Notes under the pieces: generated by a model
Told to the model about the DNA's origin: nothing
Seen by the model: the letters and a program-made list of their open reading frames with translations, nothing else
Database searches by the model: none
Assembly (NCBI GenBank): GCA_033856515.1
Contig: JAWVEY010000050.1
Location: 118,607 to 182,606, forward strand
Source of the DNA: JALZKA01 sp033856515
GTDB taxonomy: Bacteria; Actinomycetota; Thermoleophilia; Solirubrobacterales; 70-9
Direction of reading: 5' to 3'
Length of the DNA stretch: 64,000 nt
Program-made: the position numbers and the translations under genes
Shown here: piece by piece, positions 24,623-33,733 of the stretch
How positions within the stretch are numbered: the first letter of the stretch is position 1
How the letters are laid out: each line of letters starts with the position of its first letter

Positions 24623-26125
24623 TCAGGGGAAGAACGCGACCATCCCGCCGAGGACGCCCAGATAAATCCGGCCGCCCGAGCCGATCGTGATCGGCGCATA
24701 GTTGTTGTTGAAGCCGAGGCCCTCGCCGGCAAGGCGCTTCCAGCGGGTCTTCCCCGTCTCGAAGTCGAGCGCCGTCAAGTACCAAGGATCATCGGTTCCC
24801 GTTCCCTCGGGCTTCGTGTACGTGTAGACCAGGCCCGTCTTGGAGGACGCCTTTGGAACCACCGAAGGCGCAATCTCATCTGAGCGCCACACCGTGCGGC
24901 AACCCCTGAGCCCGCGCTTCAGGCGCACCGCCTGGAGCCCCGGCTCGCTCGTGCCTCCGAGTTCGGTGTTGGCAATTGAATAGCCATGGTTGTTCTCCGC
25001 GATCAGCGTTCTGCCGGCGCCGATGAGGCTCTGGTCGGTCGCCGAGGCGCCCGCTTCGAACACCGACTCCTTGCAGACAAGGCGCTTGCCGTGCGGCTTG
25101 ACCGCACGCTTGAACGCCAGCACATGGATCGGATCGGCGTTGTCCGTGATCGCGACCAGCTTGCCGCCCGCGAGGAGCGTGGGCGTTGTGCCCGAACCGG
25201 CCTGAGTCTGGCCCGGCTTCATCAATCCGGTGTTCGGATACTCGCGCCGCCACTGCTCCTTCACCTCGCCCTTCCGAGCACGCAGGCGATACAGCGCTGC
25301 GTCGGTGACCATGTAGACGGAGCCGTGCTCGTCCACGGCGAAAGAGTTCCCGATTCGCTCGCCAAGGTCCTTCGAGTGGACTGCTCCCGACCGCGGCGAA
25401 ATCCAGCCCACAACTCCCTCCACCGTCGCAAACCAGATCCGCCCGCGCCAGTCGGGCAGCGCCGAGATCACCTTGTCGTCCGAGGTGACTGGCCCGTTCA
25501 GGTCGTAGTTCTCGACGCGCTCGAAGCCCGGCTCGTCCGTCTGCGCGATGACGTAGACGTGGCGATCGGTGGTCGGCATCACCGCCCTGTCCTTGTTGTC
25601 GAGGAAGAAGTAGCCACCTCCGGAGAAGTCCGTGAAGGGGTTGCTGCCCGCGCCCGGGATCCGAACGGGCAGCTCGTAGGTCGCCAGCGGCAGCAGCGTG
25701 TCTGGGTCCATCAGCGTCAGGATCGGCCGTTCGACGCCGACGCAGATCGTGACGAGCCGGCCCTGTGAGTCGAAGGTGATCGACGCGCACTCGTGCATGA
25801 AGTAGATCGAATCCGTGGTCGTCTCACCCAGCGGGCCGCGGATCGTGTTCGTGTCCGTTTGATACGCGTCGACATGGATGTTCGACCTGCCGTTGGGCGC
25901 CATGAACGGATGCTCGGGCGTCGGCGGGAACGCGAACGGGTCGGCGTTTGCCGCCTCTCCCTCGAACTGCACCAGGCCGCCGCCGTTCGGACTCGGAATC
26001 GGCCCGGGATCGATCCCGGGAAGAAGGACTTGCGCACTCGCCGTGCCGCTACCGAGGCCTAGCGTCAGCCCTGTTGCAACGCCCACGGCGAAACGCGCGC
26101 CCCGTCCTCTGCGCCTACGCCACAT
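24623..26125 (-). CDS. Secreted PQQ-like beta-propeller protein
   Basis: A 500-residue exported protein. Its N-terminus (MWRRRRGRGARFAVGVATGL) is an Arg-rich signal sequence ending near GTASA. The mature part has propeller-type repeats (WRGRIWFATVEGVVGWI, GSVYMVTDAALYRL, GLVYTYTKPEG, FETGKTRWKR), as in quinoprotein/PQQ-repeat and SMP-30-like families. No catalytic set could be fixed. TAGCCT eight bases before the ATG is a plausible -10 box. A longer reading from 26299 is unlikely because it crosses the promoter of the divergent 68-residue gene. Confidence 0.78.
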   Translation of the reverse strand: MWRRRRGRGARFAVGVATGLTLGLGSGTASAQVLLPGIDPGPIPSPNGGGLVQFEGEAANADPFAFPPTPEHPFMAPNGRSNIHVDAYQTDTNTIRGPLGETTTDSIYFMHECASITFDSQGRLVTICVGVERPILTLMDPDTLLPLATYELPVRIPGAGSNPFTDFSGGGYFFLDNKDRAVMPTTDRHVYVIAQTDEPGFERVENYDLNGPVTSDDKVISALPDWRGRIWFATVEGVVGWISPRSGAVHSKDLGERIGNSFAVDEHGSVYMVTDAALYRLRARKGEVKEQWRREYPNTGLMKPGQTQAGSGTTPTLLAGGKLVAITDNADPIHVLAFKRAVKPHGKRLVCKESVFEAGASATDQSLIGAGRTLIAENNHGYSIANTELGGTSEPGLQAVRLKRGLRGCRTVWRSDEIAPSVVPKASSKTGLVYTYTKPEGTGTDDPWYLTALDFETGKTRWKRLAGEGLGFNNNYAPITIGSGGRIYLGVLGGMVAFFP

Positions 26126-26209
26126 CTTGCAGCAGGCTACCGCCGGATCCGAGTCTGGGCGCCGGTTCGACGCCTTTCGCGGCACGTGTCGAAGCGACCC
26201 TGCCACGCT

Positions 26210-26236
26210 TATAGTCAACGCGACAACCGGAAGGAG
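26210..26236 (+). promoter_or_regulatory. -10 box and strong ribosome binding site of the 68-residue gene
   Basis: TATAGT (26210-26215) is followed by AAGGAG (26231-26236), six bases before the ATG at 26243. This is one of the clearer leadered genes of the window. No good -35 is visible. Confidence 0.5.
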
Positions 26237-26242
26237 CCCACA

Positions 26243-26449
26243 ATGGCTCAGACCCCCACCGAAGATCAAGTAGTCGATGCCGCCAAGGAACTCGGACAAG
26301 AGGAGTTCACACGCGGAGACGTCGCCGGCCAGCTCGGCATGGAGAAGTCAGAGATAAAGGAAGGCTTTCAGCACGCGAAGAAGGCCGGCCGCTTTGTGAA
26401 GACCCGCGACGATGCGGAGAACACGGGGCATTTCAAGCTCGGGAGCTAG
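26243..26449 (+). CDS. Small acidic helix-rich protein, winged-helix-like
   Basis: A 68-residue cytosolic protein (MAQTPTEDQVVDAAKELG...). The central EEFTRGDVAGQLGMEKSEIKEGFQHAKKAGRFVKTRDD reads like a short winged-helix domain: helix, helix-turn-helix, wing. DNA binding is possible but untested. A strong AAGGAG supports the start and probably high expression. It is convergent with the FMN oxidase gene and overlaps it by 4 bases. Confidence 0.75.
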   Translation: MAQTPTEDQVVDAAKELGQEEFTRGDVAGQLGMEKSEIKEGFQHAKKAGRFVKTRDDAENTGHFKLGS

Positions 26450-27519
26450 AGGCCTGAGGTCGCGCGCGCTACGTGCGCGCGCGACACTGCGGCGGGCGTC
26501 GGACAGCCCAGCAGCGCAAGCCCGAGCCTGATCTCGGCCTTCAGGATCTCGAGCACCTCTCGCGCGCCCTCCTCACCGCCGACGGCCAGGCCCCATAGAG
26601 CCGGCCGTCCCGCGAGCACGGCATCGGCTCCAAGCGCGAGCGCGACAAGCACGTCCGTCCCGCGTCTGATTCCACCGTCCACGAGGACGGGGACACGCCC
26701 AGCGACCGCGTCGGCAACCGCGGGTAGCGCATCGATCGTCGCCGGGACGCCATCGAGCTGCCTGCCGCCGTGATTCGAGACCACCACCCCCGCCGCGCCT
26801 GCATCGATTGCCAGTTCGGCATCGGCTGGGTGCATGAGGCCTTTGACGACGACCGGAAGGTCGCAGCCAGCGGCGAGCGAGCCGAAATCGTCCCAATCGA
26901 GCGAGGCGTCGACCAGGCCGAAAACCTCCTTGACAGAGACGGGCCGGTCCGACCCGATCGCCGCGGTGACGCTCGGCGCGTCGACATCGACCTCGAAGCC
27001 CGCCCGCAGGTCCCGCTCGCGCCTGCCGGCAAACGGAGCGTCGACCGTTAGAAAGATCGCCTCGTAGCCCGACTCGACCGCTTCGGCCAGGAGCGCCTCG
27101 GTCACGGCCCGGTCGCGAAAGACGTAGAGCTGGAACCACTTCGTGGTGTCGGGCGCGGCAGCCGCAACGGACGCAGGTGTGGCGGTGGCGATCGTCGAGA
27201 GGCACATCGCCGTGCCCGCGGCACCCGCGGCACGCGCCATCGCCTCCTCGCCCTCCGGATGGACCAGCCGCTGAAAGGCGACAGGTGCCTGGGCGAGCGG
27301 CATCGAGAGCTCGGAGCCGAAGAGCTCCACCGATGAGTCGACCGCGGAGACGTCAACCAGGACGCGCGGGATCAGCTCCCACTCGCCATAGGCCTCGGCG
27401 TTGCGCCGCAGAGTCCGCTCGTCGCCGGCGCCCCCGGCGAAGTATCCGAGCGCCCCCTCCTCGATCCGCTCCGAGGCAAGGCGCTCAAAGTCGGCGACGT
27501 TGACGGGTGTGTCCGTCAC
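26446..27519 (-). CDS. FMN-dependent alpha-hydroxyacid dehydrogenase/oxidase
   Basis: A 357-residue TIM-barrel flavoenzyme of the lactate/glycolate oxidase family. VVVSNHGGRQLDG contains the catalytic His and substrate-binding Arg, LVDGGIRRGTDVLVALALGADAVLAGRP binds the FMN phosphate, and YFAGGAGDERTLRRN is the N-terminal family signature. It oxidises an L-2-hydroxyacid such as lactate; oxidase, dehydrogenase and monooxygenase forms cannot be told apart. The GTG at 27519 is chosen; AAGG lies just upstream and longer readings enter hppA. It starts 23 bases after hppA and may be co-transcribed. Confidence 0.88.
   Translation of the reverse strand: MTDTPVNVADFERLASERIEEGALGYFAGGAGDERTLRRNAEAYGEWELIPRVLVDVSAVDSSVELFGSELSMPLAQAPVAFQRLVHPEGEEAMARAAGAAGTAMCLSTIATATPASVAAAAPDTTKWFQLYVFRDRAVTEALLAEAVESGYEAIFLTVDAPFAGRRERDLRAGFEVDVDAPSVTAAIGSDRPVSVKEVFGLVDASLDWDDFGSLAAGCDLPVVVKGLMHPADAELAIDAGAAGVVVSNHGGRQLDGVPATIDALPAVADAVAGRVPVLVDGGIRRGTDVLVALALGADAVLAGRPALWGLAVGGEEGAREVLEILKAEIRLGLALLGCPTPAAVSRAHVARATSGL
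26459..26485 (+). terminator. 11-bp GC hairpin at a convergent gene junction
   Basis: GTCGCGCGCGC (26459-26469) and its exact complement (26475-26485) flank TACGT. It lies ten bases past the stop of the 68-residue gene, but within the last codons of the opposing FMN oxidase gene. There is no U-run; it may stop transcription from the plus strand. Confidence 0.4.
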
Positions 27520-27542
27520 GTCGCCGACCTTAAGCGAAACGG

Positions 27543-29591
27543 CTAGAAGTTGACGATCGGAAGGATGAGGATCGCGACGATGTTCGCGACCTTGATCATC
27601 GGGTTGATCGCGGGACCGGCCGTGTCCTTGTAGGGATCGCCGACCGTGTCGCCGGTGACCGACGCGGCGTGGGCTTCGGATCCCTTGCCGCCGTGGGCAC
27701 CGTCCTCGATCAGCTTCTTGGCGTTGTCCCAAGCACCGCCGCCGACGGTCATGGCGAGAGCCATGAAGAGGCCGACGATGATGACTCCGATCAGCAGGCC
27801 GCCCAGGGCCTGGATGCTGATGATGCCGACGATCACCGGCACCAGGATCGGGATCAGCGACGGGAGGATCATCTCGCGCTGCGCAGCAGCGGTGACGATC
27901 GCGACCGTGTCCGCGTAGTCGGGCTTCTCCGTGCCCTCCATGATCCCGGGCTTCTCGCGGAACTGCTTGCGAACCTGCTCCACGACCTCGCCGCCGGCAC
28001 GACCGACTGCCTCGATCGCGAACGCGGAGAAGAGGTAGACCATCATGCCGCCGATCAGGAGCCCGATCAACACGGCGGGATCCGCAATGTCGAAGTTGAG
28101 GACCTCGAGCTTGCCCTCAGCAAGCGCCTCTTCCTTGAAGGCGGCGAAGAGGACGAGCGCGGCGAGCACAGCCGAGCCGATCGCGTAGCCCTTCGTGACG
28201 GCCTTCGTCGTGTTGCCGACCGCGTCGAGCGGATCCGTCACGTTGCGGACGTCCTCGGGCAGCTCCGCCATCTCGGCGATGCCACCCGCGTTGTCGGTGA
28301 TGGGCCCGAACGCGTCAAGCGCGACGATGAGGCCGGTCAGAGAGAGCTGGGCGACCACGGCGATCGCGATCCCGTAGATGCCGGCCAGCTCATTCGCGCC
28401 GAAGATGGCGAGGACCAGGACCAGGGCCGGAAGCACCGCTCCCTGAAAGCCCTGTGCCAGCCCCTGGATGATGTTGGTCGCGTGTCCCGTTTCGGAGGCA
28501 CGGGCGATCGTGCGCACCGGGCGGAATCGCGTGGACGTGTAGTAGTCCGTGATCACGAAGAGAAGTCCGGTCACGCCGATTCCGATCAGCGCGCAGAACC
28601 AAAGATCCGAAACGGTGACGTCGCCAAGCGCGAGAACGTCGCCCATCAACCAATCGGTGATCGGGTAGAACGCGGCGGCCGAGATGACGCCGGCCAGGAT
28701 CACACCCCGGTAGAGAGCGCCCTCGACCTTGTCGGTAGTCGTGCGAACGATCAGAGCGCCCGCGATCGAGGCGAGAATCGCGACGCCGCCCAGGACGAGC
28801 GGGTAGATCGACACCTCGCGGGAGAACTCGGGGAAGGTCAGGACGCCGAGAAGCATCACGGCAACAGAGGTCACGGCGTACGTCTCGAAGAGGTCCGCAG
28901 CCATGCCGGCACAGTCGCCGACGTTGTCGCCGACATTGTCGGCGATCACAGCGGGGTTGCGCGGGTCGTCCTCGGGGATGCCCGCCTCAACCTTGCCGAC
29001 GAGGTCGGCGCCGACGTCGGCAGCCTTGGTGAAGATTCCGCCGCCGAGACGAGCGAACACCGAAATCAGCGAACCGCCGAATCCGAGCCCGATGAGCGCG
29101 TCCACCGCATCCTTGTCCGACTCTCCGGAGAGCACCAGGATCCCGTAGTAGCCGGCGACGCCCAGGAGCGCCAGTCCGACCACGAGCATTCCGGTGACTG
29201 ACCCGCCCTTGAACGCGACGTCGAGTGCCGGCGGGACACCGCCGCGCGCCGCCTCCGCGACGCGAGCGTTTGCCCGGACTGAAAGGTTCATACCGATGAA
29301 GCCCGCAGCGCCCGAGAGCACGCCACCAATGACAAAGCCGACCGCGACGGTCACGCTCTGGATCGCGATCAGAACGCCCACGATCGGGATCGCCACGACG
29401 GCGATGATCGTGTACTGGCGGTTCAGGTAGGCCTTGGCCCCTTCCTGGATAGCCCCGGAGATCTCCTGCATGCGCTCGTTGCCGGGAGAAAGCGCGAGGA
29501 GGCGCTGCGTGATGAGCAGGCCGTAGAGGACGGCGGCACCGGCGCAGACGAGCGCAAGAACGATGCCGTAGTCGGTCAGAAAGTCAGTCAA
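27543..29591 (-). CDS. hppA: Membrane-bound proton-pumping pyrophosphatase, K+-independent
   Basis: A 682-residue integral membrane enzyme with about 16 helices that couples hydrolysis of pyrophosphate to H+ export. The substrate-binding sequences DVGADLVGKVEAGIPEDDPRNP and ADNVGDNVGDCAGM are intact, as is the C-terminal DNAKK. GNTTKAVTKG carries Lys at the position that is Ala in K+-dependent enzymes, together with Thr three residues later, which marks the K+-independent class. The TTG at 29591 is supported by GGAGG eight bases upstream. An ATG at 29669 would put the terminator hairpin inside the gene. Confidence 0.95.
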   Translation of the reverse strand: MTDFLTDYGIVLALVCAGAAVLYGLLITQRLLALSPGNERMQEISGAIQEGAKAYLNRQYTIIAVVAIPIVGVLIAIQSVTVAVGFVIGGVLSGAAGFIGMNLSVRANARVAEAARGGVPPALDVAFKGGSVTGMLVVGLALLGVAGYYGILVLSGESDKDAVDALIGLGFGGSLISVFARLGGGIFTKAADVGADLVGKVEAGIPEDDPRNPAVIADNVGDNVGDCAGMAADLFETYAVTSVAVMLLGVLTFPEFSREVSIYPLVLGGVAILASIAGALIVRTTTDKVEGALYRGVILAGVISAAAFYPITDWLMGDVLALGDVTVSDLWFCALIGIGVTGLLFVITDYYTSTRFRPVRTIARASETGHATNIIQGLAQGFQGAVLPALVLVLAIFGANELAGIYGIAIAVVAQLSLTGLIVALDAFGPITDNAGGIAEMAELPEDVRNVTDPLDAVGNTTKAVTKGYAIGSAVLAALVLFAAFKEEALAEGKLEVLNFDIADPAVLIGLLIGGMMVYLFSAFAIEAVGRAGGEVVEQVRKQFREKPGIMEGTEKPDYADTVAIVTAAAQREMILPSLIPILVPVIVGIISIQALGGLLIGVIIVGLFMALAMTVGGGAWDNAKKLIEDGAHGGKGSEAHAASVTGDTVGDPYKDTAGPAINPMIKVANIVAILILPIVNF

Positions 29592-29640
29592 GGAAGGATC
29601 CTCCGGTTGGTGTGGGGACGAGGTTTTCGGGGGGATTCGT

Positions 29641-29666
29641 GACAAAGCCGTCCGCACGCGGACGGC
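29641..29666 (-). terminator. Intrinsic terminator between DUF1844 gene and hppA
   Basis: On the minus strand, GCCGTCCGC and GCGGACGGC form a nine-base stem around GT (29666-29647), followed by TTTGTC. It lies 22 bases after the DUF1844-like stop and would separate that gene from hppA. Confidence 0.6.
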
Positions 29667-29688
29667 CATGAAGCGGCGGCGAGTTTAG

Positions 29689-30102
29689 CTAATCCCGACC
29701 GGGAGTCCAGAGTTTCGGCGGCGGTTCCTGGCTCTGGCTCTGGGATTGAGGCTCGGTTTCGGGTTCCGCGCCGCCCTCCTCCGGCGGGCCGTCGAGCGGC
29801 TCGCCACGGCTTGCCCTCGCATACAGGAGTTGGAGGTCCGAGAGCGCCGAGCGGATCTGGCCCGCTACTTCGCCTTCGACCAAATCGACGAGGGCCCTGA
29901 CCGCCTCGATCCCGACCCGTGCCTGCTCGAGGTCCTGCTCGTCAGGCTTAGCGATCCGGCGAACGGTCAGGTTGACGATTGAGGCGGTGCTCTCGACGAT
30001 CAGGTCCTGGACGCGCACCTGGCGAAGTTGCTCCTCGAGGTGGGCGCGGAGCTCCTCTTCGGTCGGCTGACCGGCCGGCTGCTCTGGGGGTGTGCCTTCC
30101 AT
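29689..30102 (-). CDS. DUF1844-like small protein
   Basis: A 137-residue cytosolic protein with a helical core (VRVQDLIVESTASIVNLTVRRI, DLEQARVGIEAVRALVDLV) resembling DUF1844. A Pro/Glu/Gln-rich tail follows, ending PPPKLWTPGRD. The family is often near translation or central-metabolism genes in actinobacteria; function unknown. TAGGCT nine bases before the ATG may be its -10 box. The carboxylate-amine ligase gene ends 12 bases upstream. Confidence 0.7.
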   Translation of the reverse strand: MEGTPPEQPAGQPTEEELRAHLEEQLRQVRVQDLIVESTASIVNLTVRRIAKPDEQDLEQARVGIEAVRALVDLVEGEVAGQIRSALSDLQLLYARASRGEPLDGPPEEGGAEPETEPQSQSQSQEPPPKLWTPGRD

Positions 30103-30114
30103 ACCGATCGCAGC

Positions 30115-31275
30115 CTAGCCAGCGGTCAGGATCGGGGCGTACGTGCGGCGCGTCTCGTCCACCGCGTCGCGGTAGATGTCGCCGAGCGCTGCACCATCGG
30201 CGAGGGCATCGATCGAACGCTGGGCGCCGTTTCGATCGGGCAGCTCGACCGGAGCGTTCATCGCGGCCGCCGCGGGCGCACTCCATTCCGCGAGCGATTC
30301 GACGACTTGGCGCGTCGGGACCATCTCGCCAGTGCCGCGCCAATCGATCATCTCGCCGTCAAGGCCCCAACGGATCGCCCGCCAGAAGTTCTCCTCGATC
30401 TCGCGGCCGGCCAGGGGCTCGGGCAGCTTGTCGTCGTCGTAGTCGAGGGCCGACTGCGCGATACAGGCGCCGATGAGCCCCGCGAGCGCGAAGGACTCGT
30501 CGCCGTCGGTCTGCGCGTCGCAGATCCTGAACTCGACCGTCCCGAACCTGTGGTGCGGGCGGACGCTCCACCACAGCTGCGTCGCCTCTACGATCGCGCC
30601 GGTCGCATGGAGGCGCTCGATGAAGGCCGCGTAGGCCTCCCAGTTCCTGAACGGCTCGTGGATCCCGCAGCGCGGAAAGGTGCGGGTGAAGATCTGGGTG
30701 CGAATCGAGTGAAGGCCGGTGTCATGGCCATCAAGGAAGGGCGAGTTCGCGGACAGGGCGAGGAGCGGAGGAATGACCTCACGCAGGTGATCGCACACGG
30801 CAATCGCGCGATCCACCCCGCCGATGCCGACGTGGACGTGGTTCGACCAAGTGTTGTTCCGCAGGGCGACCCACTGGAGCTCGCCGCGAAGGCGGGTGTA
30901 GTGCTCGGTGTCGATGATCTGTTGGTCGAGGTAGCTCGCCCACGGGTGGCTTCCCCAGGACGCGAGCCCCAGGCGCATGCGGTCTGTCAGGGCGAAGAGC
31001 CGCTCACGATGCTCGGTCTGCATCGACGCGGCGTGAGAGAAGTCGTCACCGCGGCCCGAGCGAATCTCGATCTCGGTGTCGATCAGCTCGCCCGCGGCGG
31101 CGACGGCGAGAAGCTCGTCCTCTTTACACGCCTCCATCAGCGCCGGGAACTCGTGAGCGAGCTCGAGGGAGTCTGGATCGACGATCGCGAACTCCTCTTC
31201 GAGCCCGACCGTGAAGTCCTGGGATTCCTCGAAGATCTCCCGTGCGCGTCCGAGGTCGAGCCCAGAGTCGCTCAT
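30115..31275 (-). CDS. GCS2-type carboxylate-amine ligase (glutamate-cysteine ligase-like)
   Basis: A 386-residue ATP-dependent ligase of the GCS2/YbdK family. TVGLEEEFAIVDPDSLEL holds the metal-binding glutamates, NHVHVGIGGVDRAIAVCDHLRE and FGTVEFRICDAQTD are family signatures. Members form gamma-glutamyl-cysteine weakly or join other carboxylate-amine pairs. It lies in a thiol/redox block with a glutaredoxin-like protein and Rex. The ATG at 31275 falls in the gap after rex; longer readings would overlap rex. Confidence 0.87.
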   Translation of the reverse strand: MSDSGLDLGRAREIFEESQDFTVGLEEEFAIVDPDSLELAHEFPALMEACKEDELLAVAAAGELIDTEIEIRSGRGDDFSHAASMQTEHRERLFALTDRMRLGLASWGSHPWASYLDQQIIDTEHYTRLRGELQWVALRNNTWSNHVHVGIGGVDRAIAVCDHLREVIPPLLALSANSPFLDGHDTGLHSIRTQIFTRTFPRCGIHEPFRNWEAYAAFIERLHATGAIVEATQLWWSVRPHHRFGTVEFRICDAQTDGDESFALAGLIGACIAQSALDYDDDKLPEPLAGREIEENFWRAIRWGLDGEMIDWRGTGEMVPTRQVVESLAEWSAPAAAAMNAPVELPDRNGAQRSIDALADGAALGDIYRDAVDETRRTYAPILTAG

Positions 31276-31295
31276 CGCCGGGGCCCGGTACCTCG

Positions 31296-31970
31296 TTAGG
31301 CGAGGTAGAAGTAGAGCGCGTAGAGAAGGTCGACGGCGGGGCTCGACGTGTGCACGGTCACCTCGGGCGGCACCTGAAGGAGCTGCTCCGAGTAGTTGAA
31401 GATGATCCGCACGCCTGCCTCCACAAGCCGGTCGGCAACGTCCTGGGCGGCGTCGTTGGGCACCGCGAGGACCCCGACGACCACCTCTTGGTCGGAAACG
31501 ACGCGGTCGAGCTCTGAGAGGTCGAGGACCGGCACTCCCTGGATCTCGGTCCCGACCACCTCGGAGTCGTTGTCGAAAACGGCGACGATCTGGAACCCGT
31601 GGTCGGCGAAGATGTCCGAGCCCGCGATCGCCTGACCGAGGTGGCCGGCGCCAAACAGGGCGATGTGATGCTGGCCCGAGGTCCGCATGATCTTGCGGAT
31701 CTCGGAGATCAGCGACTCGGTGCGATAGCCCACCCCGCGCTTGCCGAACTTGCCGAAGCCCGAAAGGTCGCGGCGGATCTGGGTCGAGTTGATGTGCGTC
31801 CACTCGGCGAGCTCCTGAGACGAGATCGTCTCCTTGCCCATCTTGCGGGCCTGGATCAGGACCTGGAGGTAGCGCGACAGCCTCGCGGCGACGCCAAGCG
31901 AGAGCCGCTCGGAGTCGCCTGCCACCCCGCCGTCCTCCGCCGTTGACTGTTCTGGGCCGGTAAGGCTCAT
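31296..31970 (-). CDS. rex: Redox-sensing transcriptional repressor Rex
   Basis: A 224-residue NADH-sensing repressor. The N-terminal winged helix includes SSQELAEWTHINSTQIRRDLS and GFGKFGKRGVGY, the strongly conserved recognition segment. The Rossmann domain has ALFGAGHLGQAI, and the C-terminal helix (DLLYALYFYLA) swaps between subunits. Rex represses respiration and fermentation genes such as cydAB when NADH is low; cydA is in this window but no clear Rex operator was found before it. It overlaps the glutaredoxin-like gene by ATGA. Confidence 0.95.
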   Translation of the reverse strand: MSLTGPEQSTAEDGGVAGDSERLSLGVAARLSRYLQVLIQARKMGKETISSQELAEWTHINSTQIRRDLSGFGKFGKRGVGYRTESLISEIRKIMRTSGQHHIALFGAGHLGQAIAGSDIFADHGFQIVAVFDNDSEVVGTEIQGVPVLDLSELDRVVSDQEVVVGVLAVPNDAAQDVADRLVEAGVRIIFNYSEQLLQVPPEVTVHTSSPAVDLLYALYFYLA

Positions 31971-32248
31971 CGCGTCGAAGTGTTTAGCAGGGTGGAGCGA
32001 AGCCGCTGAGCATCCGGGACGAGCTCGCCAATGATGTGGCCCTCCAGCTCGATCACCGGGATCCGCTCGAGGAACCGCCGATGGAGGTCATCGTCCTCCT
32101 CGATGTTCCTCACGATCATCACGACATCGCCGGCCTCGGCGACCAGCCCGTCCAGGATGTCCCGCGCCTCGTCGCACAGGTGGCACTCGGGTCGTCCATA
32201 GAGAACGAGCTGCCTCGCAATCACTAACGACACCTGCTGCTTTCGCAC
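31967..32248 (-). CDS. Glutaredoxin-like protein
   Basis: A 93-residue thioredoxin-fold protein. LYGRPECHLCDEARDIL carries the CxxC active site (Cys-His-Leu-Cys) and IPVIELEGHIIG the cis-Pro loop. It belongs to the DUF836/glutaredoxin-2-like group. The GTG at 32248 is uncertain; GTG at 32233 or 32224 would still keep the fold. It lies ten bases downstream of tsaD and overlaps rex. Confidence 0.85.
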   Translation of the reverse strand: MRKQQVSLVIARQLVLYGRPECHLCDEARDILDGLVAEAGDVVMIVRNIEEDDDLHRRFLERIPVIELEGHIIGELVPDAQRLRSTLLNTSTR

Positions 32249-32258
32249 CTAAAGGTGC

Positions 32259-33248
32259 TCATCCAGACACCAGCGCGTCCCACGCGAGGTATTCAGGGTG
32301 CGGCGCCTCCTCCAGGCACTCGGCTGCCGCACCGATCATCGCCGCGTTGTCAGTGCAGAGCTCGCGCGCCACCAGTTTGAGCTTGAGGTCGCGCTGGGCA
32401 CAGATCTCGCCGACCCGCTCGCGAAGCGGACCGTTTGCCGCTACTCCGCCACCAAGGGCGACGGCGGGCCACTCACCCTGATCCAGCGCCCGTTGGAGCT
32501 TTGCGGTCAGCTGACCGACAACGGCCGCCTGAAAGCTGGCAGCGAGGTCGGCGCGACGCTCTTCAAGCTCGTCCTCCCCAAGGTCGCGCGCCGCGTAGAC
32601 GAGAGCCGTCTTGAGGCCAGAGAAGCTGAAGTCAAGGCCTGGATCGCGCGTCATCGCGACCGGGAACGCGAACGACTCCGGATCGCCGTCAATCGCGACC
32701 CGCTCGATCTCCGGGCCGCCCGGATAGCCCAAGCCAAGCACCCTCGCCGCCTTGTCGAGCGCCTCGCCGGCGGCGTCGTCCAGCGTCTGGCCCAAGGTCT
32801 CGAACCCGTCCCGCCCGGTGACGCCCGCCAGCAACGTGTGGCCACCGCTCGCGATCAGACACAGGAACGGGGGCGCGAGGGGCTCCGGCTCGAGGAAGTT
32901 GGCCGCGACGTGACCATGCAGGTGGTCAACCTCGATCATCGGGAGCCGGCGCGCCGCCGCCAGTGCTTTCGCCGTCGAGACCCCGACCAAGAGCGCGCCG
33001 ATCAGGCCAGGGCCGCGGGTGACGGCGACTGCGTCGAGGTCATCGAGCGTGACGCCCGCCTCTGCGAGCGCGGCGTCGACGATCGGGTTCACTAGCTCCA
33101 GATGGTGGCGTGAGGCGATCTCGGGGACGACACCGCCGAATGCCGCGTGGGTCGCGGCCTGAGAGGAGATCACGTTCGAGAGGATCCGGCCCCGGTCCAC
33201 CACGGCCGCGCAGGTGTCGTCGCAGCTCGTCTCGAGCGCGAGGATCAC
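32259..33248 (-). CDS. tsaD: tRNA N6-adenosine threonylcarbamoyltransferase
   Basis: A 329-residue ASKHA-fold enzyme that, with TsaB and TsaE, transfers the threonylcarbamoyl group to A37 of ANN-decoding tRNAs. It begins ILALETSCDDTCAAVV. GGVVPEIASRHHLE holds the metal-binding histidines, and CLIASGGHTLL and ALGGGVAANGPLRE are further signatures. Its ATG overlaps the end of rimI. Confidence 0.96.
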   Translation of the reverse strand: MILALETSCDDTCAAVVDRGRILSNVISSQAATHAAFGGVVPEIASRHHLELVNPIVDAALAEAGVTLDDLDAVAVTRGPGLIGALLVGVSTAKALAAARRLPMIEVDHLHGHVAANFLEPEPLAPPFLCLIASGGHTLLAGVTGRDGFETLGQTLDDAAGEALDKAARVLGLGYPGGPEIERVAIDGDPESFAFPVAMTRDPGLDFSFSGLKTALVYAARDLGEDELEERRADLAASFQAAVVGQLTAKLQRALDQGEWPAVALGGGVAANGPLRERVGEICAQRDLKLKLVARELCTDNAAMIGAAAECLEEAPHPEYLAWDALVSG

Positions 33249-33733
33249 GTCTTGCGCCCGCGCTCGAGTTCCATGACGAGGGCGTCTTCCCCGTTGTCTT
33301 GGTAATAGCGCCGGCGGTGCCCGACGGCATCGAATCCGAAGCCCCGGTACATCTCGATCGCGGGCTCGTTCGACCCGCGGACCTCGAGCATCACCTTGTC
33401 CTTGCCCTCGATCTCATCCAAGAGCCGCTTGATCAGCGCTGTCGCCACGCCTTCGCGCCGGTGCTCGGGATCGACGGCGACATTCATGAGATGCCACAGC
33501 TCCGCATAACGGGAGCAGACGAGATAGCCGCGCAGGGTCTCGCCCGAGTGAGCGGCGAGGCAGATCCCGGAGCTCTTCGAAAGCTCGAGCACGAACATCG
33601 CCATCGACCACGGCGTGACGAACGCCCGGCGCTCGATGGAAAGCACCCCGGGCAGGTCCGCATAGGCAAGCCTGCGGATCGCCAGAGGCTCAGCCCCCTT
33701 ACCGATCGCTTGTGGTTCCGCGATCTCGCTCAC
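33245..33733 (-). CDS. rimI: Ribosomal protein S18 alanine N-acetyltransferase
   Basis: A 162-residue GNAT acetyltransferase. AVDPEHRREGVATALIKRLL is the acetyl-CoA binding loop, LMNVAVDP and VMLEVRGSNEPAIEMYRGFGF are typical of RimI. The GTG at 33733 makes it overlap tsaB by 35 bases and tsaD by 4, giving a tightly coupled tsaB-rimI-tsaD unit, a widespread arrangement. Confidence 0.92.
   Translation of the reverse strand: MSEIAEPQAIGKGAEPLAIRRLAYADLPGVLSIERRAFVTPWSMAMFVLELSKSSGICLAAHSGETLRGYLVCSRYAELWHLMNVAVDPEHRREGVATALIKRLLDEIEGKDKVMLEVRGSNEPAIEMYRGFGFDAVGHRRRYYQDNGEDALVMELERGRKT

Noticed and set aside
27669..29201. Long plus-strand open frame (510 codons) opposite the pyrophosphatase gene
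   Set aside because: It is a GC-bias shadow: charged, repetitive composition without motifs, antisense to a clearly functional gene.
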